Shown here piece by piece: positions 58,447-64,000 of a DNA stretch of 64,000 nucleotides (positions are counted from its first letter, which is position 1; every line of letters starts with the position of its first letter). Source of the DNA: Sparassis latifolia (Eukaryota > Basidiomycota > Agaricomycetes > Polyporales > Sparassidaceae); contig CM031552.1 in NCBI GenBank assembly GCA_018466975.1, forward strand, positions 744,001 through 808,000, read 5' to 3'. The position numbers and the translations under genes are program-made. The notes under the pieces are model-generated. The model was not told the origin of the DNA and searched no databases. It saw nothing but the letters and a program-made list of their open reading frames with translations.

Positions 58447-59566
58447 GTAAAGTGATCTACACCTCCGCAGTCCCAGATTTCGCAGCAAGTCAAGCCCGGA
58501 AACATACTTGACAAGATATTAAATATCACAGTTACACTTTTGGTGGGTGAAGTTATCAGATCTTCTCATGATGCAACATCTAAACAATGTCATTAAATTC
58601 AAGCGCATCGACACCCACTCGATGCTGAATATTGTCCGACATGATATCTGGAACAATCGTAATTGAAACTGATGCCCGCTCATTAGCAAAGGGTATCCGT
58701 GAATATTTGATGACAGATCATCGACATGACTCGATGCTGAATATTGTCCGACATGATATCTGGAAGAATCTAATTTGATGACCATTAGCAAAGGGTTCCG
58801 GAATAATGATGACAGATGCGAATGAAGGGAATGAACAGCTAGATGGACTTGTACAGAATGTGCCATTGATGTGTGCGGTGGTGCGATGACATGGGCGAAC
58901 ATGTATGTCACCGATCAGATTCCCTTCCAGTTGCTGCTAGGCCAGCCCTGGCAGCGTGACAATGATATCTCCATCAATGAATGTGAGGATGGCATATACT
59001 TGATCTTCAAGAATCCATTCACACACGAGCCAGAGCAAGAAATGCTTGCTGTTCCGGATGACTCAGCAGACTGAACATTTGATCCCATCCATTTCGCACA
59101 GGCCAACAACATCAAAGTCTTTTATCTTAATGCGGATCACCCTCACCCAGTCTGACCATCCCAATTCAAGGAACACTATTACGGTGGACTTTCCCAGTCA
59201 CAAATGTACCCCAGCAACTTTGAGTACTGAGAAGGTAACTATTTCGAGGACTGGTACATCCCACTTGTCTCCCTTGTAGGTCAAGCTCAAAACCTTCCAC
59301 CTGTTCCCGGCAATCGTGTACATTTGTTTCGTCAACAGAGCTATACCTACATTTGATTCTTTCCTATCGACTTGCAGTCAGCCAGACTGACATCTCCCCC
59401 CCTTCCTATTTTGAACAACCTCAGATACCCTCCCGTGCATATCCTTCTCCCTTCTCCAGCCTCTTCAGATTCACTTGGAAACTCTCTTGCACTATATATG
59501 AAAGAAGGCCCGGTGCCTTTGCCCAGTCAGAACCCTAACTTACCACCTGCTGAGGAACTCAATTGA
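58447..59566 (+). pseudogene. Gypsy protease/pol N-terminal remnant
   Basis: After the transposon the gypsy frame resumes with NILDKILNITVTLLVGEVIR. After a local duplication, an aspartic-protease C-terminal part reads VTDQIPFQLLLGQPWQRDND and GIYLIFKNPFTHEP from about 58871. One frame then continues to 59566 through TGA stops at about 59072, 59153, 59228 and 59354, each where an Arg is expected (for example YTYI-stop-FFPIDLQ). No frameshift is needed across this last 700 bp. The protease active-site segment and everything after the linker are lost. Confidence 0.75.
58606..58817 (+). repeat. Local tandem duplication, about 113 bp
   Basis: Two copies start at 58606 and 58719 with the shared block CTCGATGCTGAATATTGTCC and ACATGATATCTGGA, and later ATTAGCAAAGGGT. 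The second copy has small deletions. It lies inside the gypsy remnant and disturbs its reading frame. Confidence 0.8.
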
Positions 59567-59580
59567 AGAAAGCTGTGGTT

Positions 59581-59850
59581 CCCACCATTGTATTACAATT
59601 GCCCACAACACTGGGCAGGCCATTGTGCACAACTCACCAGCCATTGTAATTGTAATAACAGTGGGCACATTATAATACAATGGCAATTACAATAGCAATG
59701 ACAATGACAATGACAATGCTGGCCACATTGTAATTGAAAAACAACTGTTCACAGTAGGAGTTGAACCCCTAACCTCATGGCCGGAGTTTTGCTTATGAAA
59801 GCTGCACTACTCATATGCTTTAACCACTAAACTATCAGAGCTTGCTATTA
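59581..59850 (-). mobile_element. tRNA-derived SINE-like sequence
   Basis: On the minus strand a tRNA-like head carries a good A box, TAGTTTAGTGGTTAAAGC (59834-59817), and a B box, GGTTCAACTCC (59767-59757), within a 5-bp stem and 7-base loop like a T-arm. An anticodon-like stem TATGA/TCATA lies between them. The acceptor ends do not pair, so it is not a working tRNA gene. Downstream is a body with ATTGTC/CATTGT microsatellite units (about 59690-59720). Head plus body plus simple-repeat tail is SINE layout. Confidence 0.55.
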
Positions 59851-59870
59851 CTTCAACCTCAATTCTATAT

Positions 59871-60188
59871 AATGAGTCTGTCCACTACAATATAATATAC
59901 AAGCTTCTATTACAAATACTAACACTTGTTACTGTTCTTTTGTATAATATTCTAACTCCTTATTTCTCATTATCTTTCTTTCTAATATTTGTTTTAAATA
60001 TAATGCACCTTCTAATATTATATCTAATAATATTACTTTAAAGCATTAGAAGAAGAGATAAACAAGTAAGAGAACAGAAATAGACACTATAATAGTATTT
60101 AATAATAAAGAGTTAAGAAAGGAACAGTAACAAGTGTTAGTATTTGTAATAGAAGCTTGTATATTATATTGTAGTGGACAGACTCATT
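59871..60188. repeat. 318-bp hairpin element with about 70-bp inverted ends
   Basis: AATGAGTCTGTCCACTACAA at the left end is exactly inverted at the right end (..GTGGACAGACTCATT). The pairing continues through TATAATATACAAGCTTCTAT and TACAAATACTAACACTTGTT to about 59937. The centre is AT-rich. No target duplication was evident, partly because the right end abuts the next LTR. It may be a fold-back MITE. Confidence 0.75.
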
Positions 60189-60825
60189 GTTACGCGGCAG
60201 CGAAACACGAGCGTCTAGTCGAGTCGTCACGAGACAAGGTCTTAGTCTAAGACACAAGTCCGTTCAAGTGACACTTCTGGCGATGTCCTCGCACTGAAGG
60301 TCGATCAGAGTTCATTCTTATGACTCGTAGTAGCTGTCTGCTACTGACGGCCTCGTTCATTGGCTAGATAAGGTGAAAGCTGGTTTAATGGTAACCAGGT
60401 CGAGATGGGGATCCAGCTCGACAAGGTCGTCTACTTATACAAAAGGTATCCGCAGTACTATGCAGTAATGCAGGATCGTTCATTGGCTAGATAAGGTGAA
60501 ACGATGTCTAAGCAGGGTAACAGCGAGGAAGTAATATGTATGGGAAAGCTGAGTAAGGTCGTGAGAGATAATCAGTACTAATGGGGATAACGAGTCGTAT
60601 CAGAACGAGGTAAAGATGAGGCATACATGCACGCCTTGCATGTGCGATAAGAAGAAGGTCCGGAGTTGGATCCGGTGTAACCTAGACTAGGGTTCTGGAC
60701 ATCTGGATAAAGAATCGGAGGTTGCGCTCCGATGAGTCACGTGTTGGATCACGTGGTCTGGTAACGTAAAGGGAACAAGGAAAAGAAAAAGAAAAGATGC
60801 GCCACAAGTGAGGAGCATTGTAACA
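60188..60825 (-). mobile_element. 3' LTR of a second gypsy chromovirus (638 bp)
   Basis: Ends are TGTTACGCGG and GCATTGTAACA, with inverted TGTTAC/GTAACA termini. Next to the inner end the minus strand is purine-rich (GACGGGAGCTGA), as a polypurine tract should be. The element body (pol, integrase) lies on the minus strand to the right, making this its 3' LTR. Confidence 0.75.
60353..60501. repeat. 26-bp direct repeat within the LTR
   Basis: Identical 26-bp copies at 60353-60378 and 60476-60501 (TCGTTCATTGGCTAGATAAG followed by GTGAAA). They may be regulatory repeats in the LTR. Confidence 0.85.
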
Positions 60826-60872
60826 TCAGCTCCCGTCTAACGTTTCTTGTCCCACAAGAAATATTGTGATCT

Positions 60873-61615
60873 TCATCGTCGTCGGGGGCAGTCGCGGACA
60901 TAATGATCTCCTCCACATCTGTAGCATGTCTGCCAGCTAGTTCGTGATCCTTGTTCGGGGATACATCCATCCCTGTAGGGATGACTGCGACGTGAAGAAG
61001 TGGATGCGGTCAAGAAAGATGGTTGGGATAACGAAGATCGTCCACTGGGTATGTGCGAACGAGAAGGGCGAGGTCGAACGGGAATTGGTTCTGGCGACGA
61101 GCGAGGAGTGGATGCGGGTATTCCATTAGTGGTGTATCCGAGGATGTGTCCGATGTCTTCGTCCCCATGCTCTCTCCAAATCTCCTGTGCTGTACGAGTA
61201 ACCGCATCTGCGATTAATGACCAGACTTGGTCGACTCTGGTTCGGCTCTACTCGCCCTTTCCTCTGCTGCGATGAGCTCTTGTCTGGCCGTCTGCATCCA
61301 CTCGACCATTTCTAATGCTCGTTGCATGGAAACCACCGCTTGTCGATCTTGCGGGCGATTTCGTAAGGCGACGAGGATATCTGTGAAGTCGACAGGAACA
61401 CGGATAGCCGAGACCAGACATGTGGCAAATTCTTGTTCGTCCGATGCGTGACTGAGTTCGATAGAAGGTGAGGGCGATGAGGCGCGGATAAAGGGTGTCT
61501 GTGCTCGAGAGGGTACTCCATTGACAAGCGTAGGCGATGCGGGTATGCTCATAATTGTGGAGGCGACTTCAGCGAGTATATTGTGAACAAGGTCGTCTAT
61601 AGCGGAAGTGGGCAT
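60873..61615 (-). pseudogene. 3' ORF of the second gypsy element with zinc knuckle, frameshifted
   Basis: From 61615 the frame reads MPTSAIDDLVHNILAEVAST and VEWMQTARQELIAAEERASR and stops at 61214. A second frame takes over near 61240 with QVWSLIADAVTRTAQEIW and REHGDEDIGHILGYTTNG, becomes Ser/Arg/Pro-rich, and ends with a CCHC-like knuckle CYRCGGDHYVRDC before a TGA at 60875-60873. The Cys-His spacing is CX2CX3HX4C, one residue shorter than usual. It lies after the integrase and before the LTR, where basidiomycete chromoviruses can carry a third ORF. Function unknown. Confidence 0.55.
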
Positions 61616-61971
61616 TGATGATATATCGTCTTCTCCTCCTTTTATACCTTTCGGTCGTTAAGAGGATCGCGGTTATCTGTGATGTGAAATAGAATGTCGT
61701 GGATCCGGGTAATAATCAAATAGATGAAAATCCATTAGACGATAAAGAGTATTCCCACAGAGATAAGAGCTGCCTGATCAGTTCCAGGCATCGTTCTGAT
61801 CACCCCAGCCGTTAGCGTGCGGGCTGTCTCGCGTGAAGAGTGTGTGTTCGACAAGTCGTCTGATAAGGATTCGGTGGATGATCCAAAGAAAAGTGAGGGT
61901 TGTGCAGTGGAGGACGATTAGGAAGATGATGAGGAAAACCGTCATGGTAGTCATTCCGGGTTTCTTCTCCT

Positions 61972-64000
<2,029 letters not shown>

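Larger units (their letters stand above)
47231..59570 (+). mobile_element. Decayed Ty3/gypsy element, interrupted by a DNA transposon
   Basis: 5' LTR (47231-47985), Gag (48492-50063), start of the pol frame (50060-50146), then an 8.3-kb insertion, then protease/pol remnants (58447-59566). Joining the two flanks across one copy of the target duplication lets the pol frame run on (FHLPAPVADK then VK, stop, STPPQSQ). Reverse transcriptase and integrase are absent beyond 59570, where a SINE-like sequence begins. Confidence 0.8.

Noticed and set aside
59736..59850. Functional tRNA gene
   Set aside because: The A and B boxes are good, but acceptor ends do not pair and the anticodon region has extra bases; SINE-like head fits better.

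Overview
The window is nuclear DNA from a filamentous basidiomycete, most likely an Agaricomycete. Genes carry many spliceosomal introns of about 45-75 bp with GT..AG borders and CTAAC/CTGAC-like branch sites. Housekeeping proteins are fungal in type, and the right part holds Ty3/gypsy chromoviruses and a Tnp2-type DNA transposon of the kind common in mushroom-forming fungi. There are no bacterial operons, Shine-Dalgarno sites or CRISPR arrays.

Bases 1 to about 40,100 are a gene-rich segment of mixed orientation. In order: an F-box protein (-), hexokinase (-), ribosomal protein eL18 (-) diverging from a Tra2-like SR splicing factor (+), the nucleolar GTPase NUG1 (+), a long disordered protein ending in an MDR dehydrogenase-like domain (-), PRPP synthetase (+), the COMPASS subunit SWD1/RbBP5 (-) diverging from TTI2 (+), an unrecognised gene with an in-frame TAG (-), a small Ser/Pro-rich protein (+), a Baeyer-Villiger-type FAD monooxygenase (-) diverging from a DUF3445 heme-dependent demethylase-like enzyme (+), a PHO80-type cyclin (-) and a low-complexity protein of unknown function (-). 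Exon models were built by hand; for hexokinase, eL18, Tra2, NUG1, PRPP synthetase, TTI2, the monooxygenase and the DUF3445 gene the phases close through to the stop. A 574-bp MULE-like MITE with a 9-bp target duplication lies between the monooxygenase and DUF3445 genes. A dispersed repeat of about 240 bp occurs at 4.4 and 21.0 kb.

From about 40.1 kb to the end the composition drops to AT-rich sequence and transposons dominate. A 1,262-bp inverted duplication (42,129-43,390 and 46,856-48,117) contains a complete 755-bp LTR plus flanks in each arm, separated by about 3.5 kb of AT-rich tandem repeats (49-bp and 98-bp units) and a decayed integrase end. The right-hand LTR is followed by a decayed gypsy gag with seven in-frame stops but no frameshift. 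That element is split by an 8,292-bp DNA transposon (50,147-58,438) with 19-bp terminal inverted repeats and a perfect 8-bp target duplication, carrying a transposase and two accessory genes. The gypsy protease/pol part resumes on the far side.

After this come a tRNA-derived SINE-like sequence, a 318-bp hairpin element, and a second chromovirus on the minus strand. The second element has a 638-bp LTR, a 3' ORF with a zinc knuckle, an integrase with chromodomain, and an RNase H region running off the window. Most nonsense codons in both retroelements are TGA where the family has Arg, which fits C-to-T change at CGA. That points to methylcytosine deamination or RIP-like mutation. The inserted DNA transposon has far fewer stops and is therefore probably the younger insertion.
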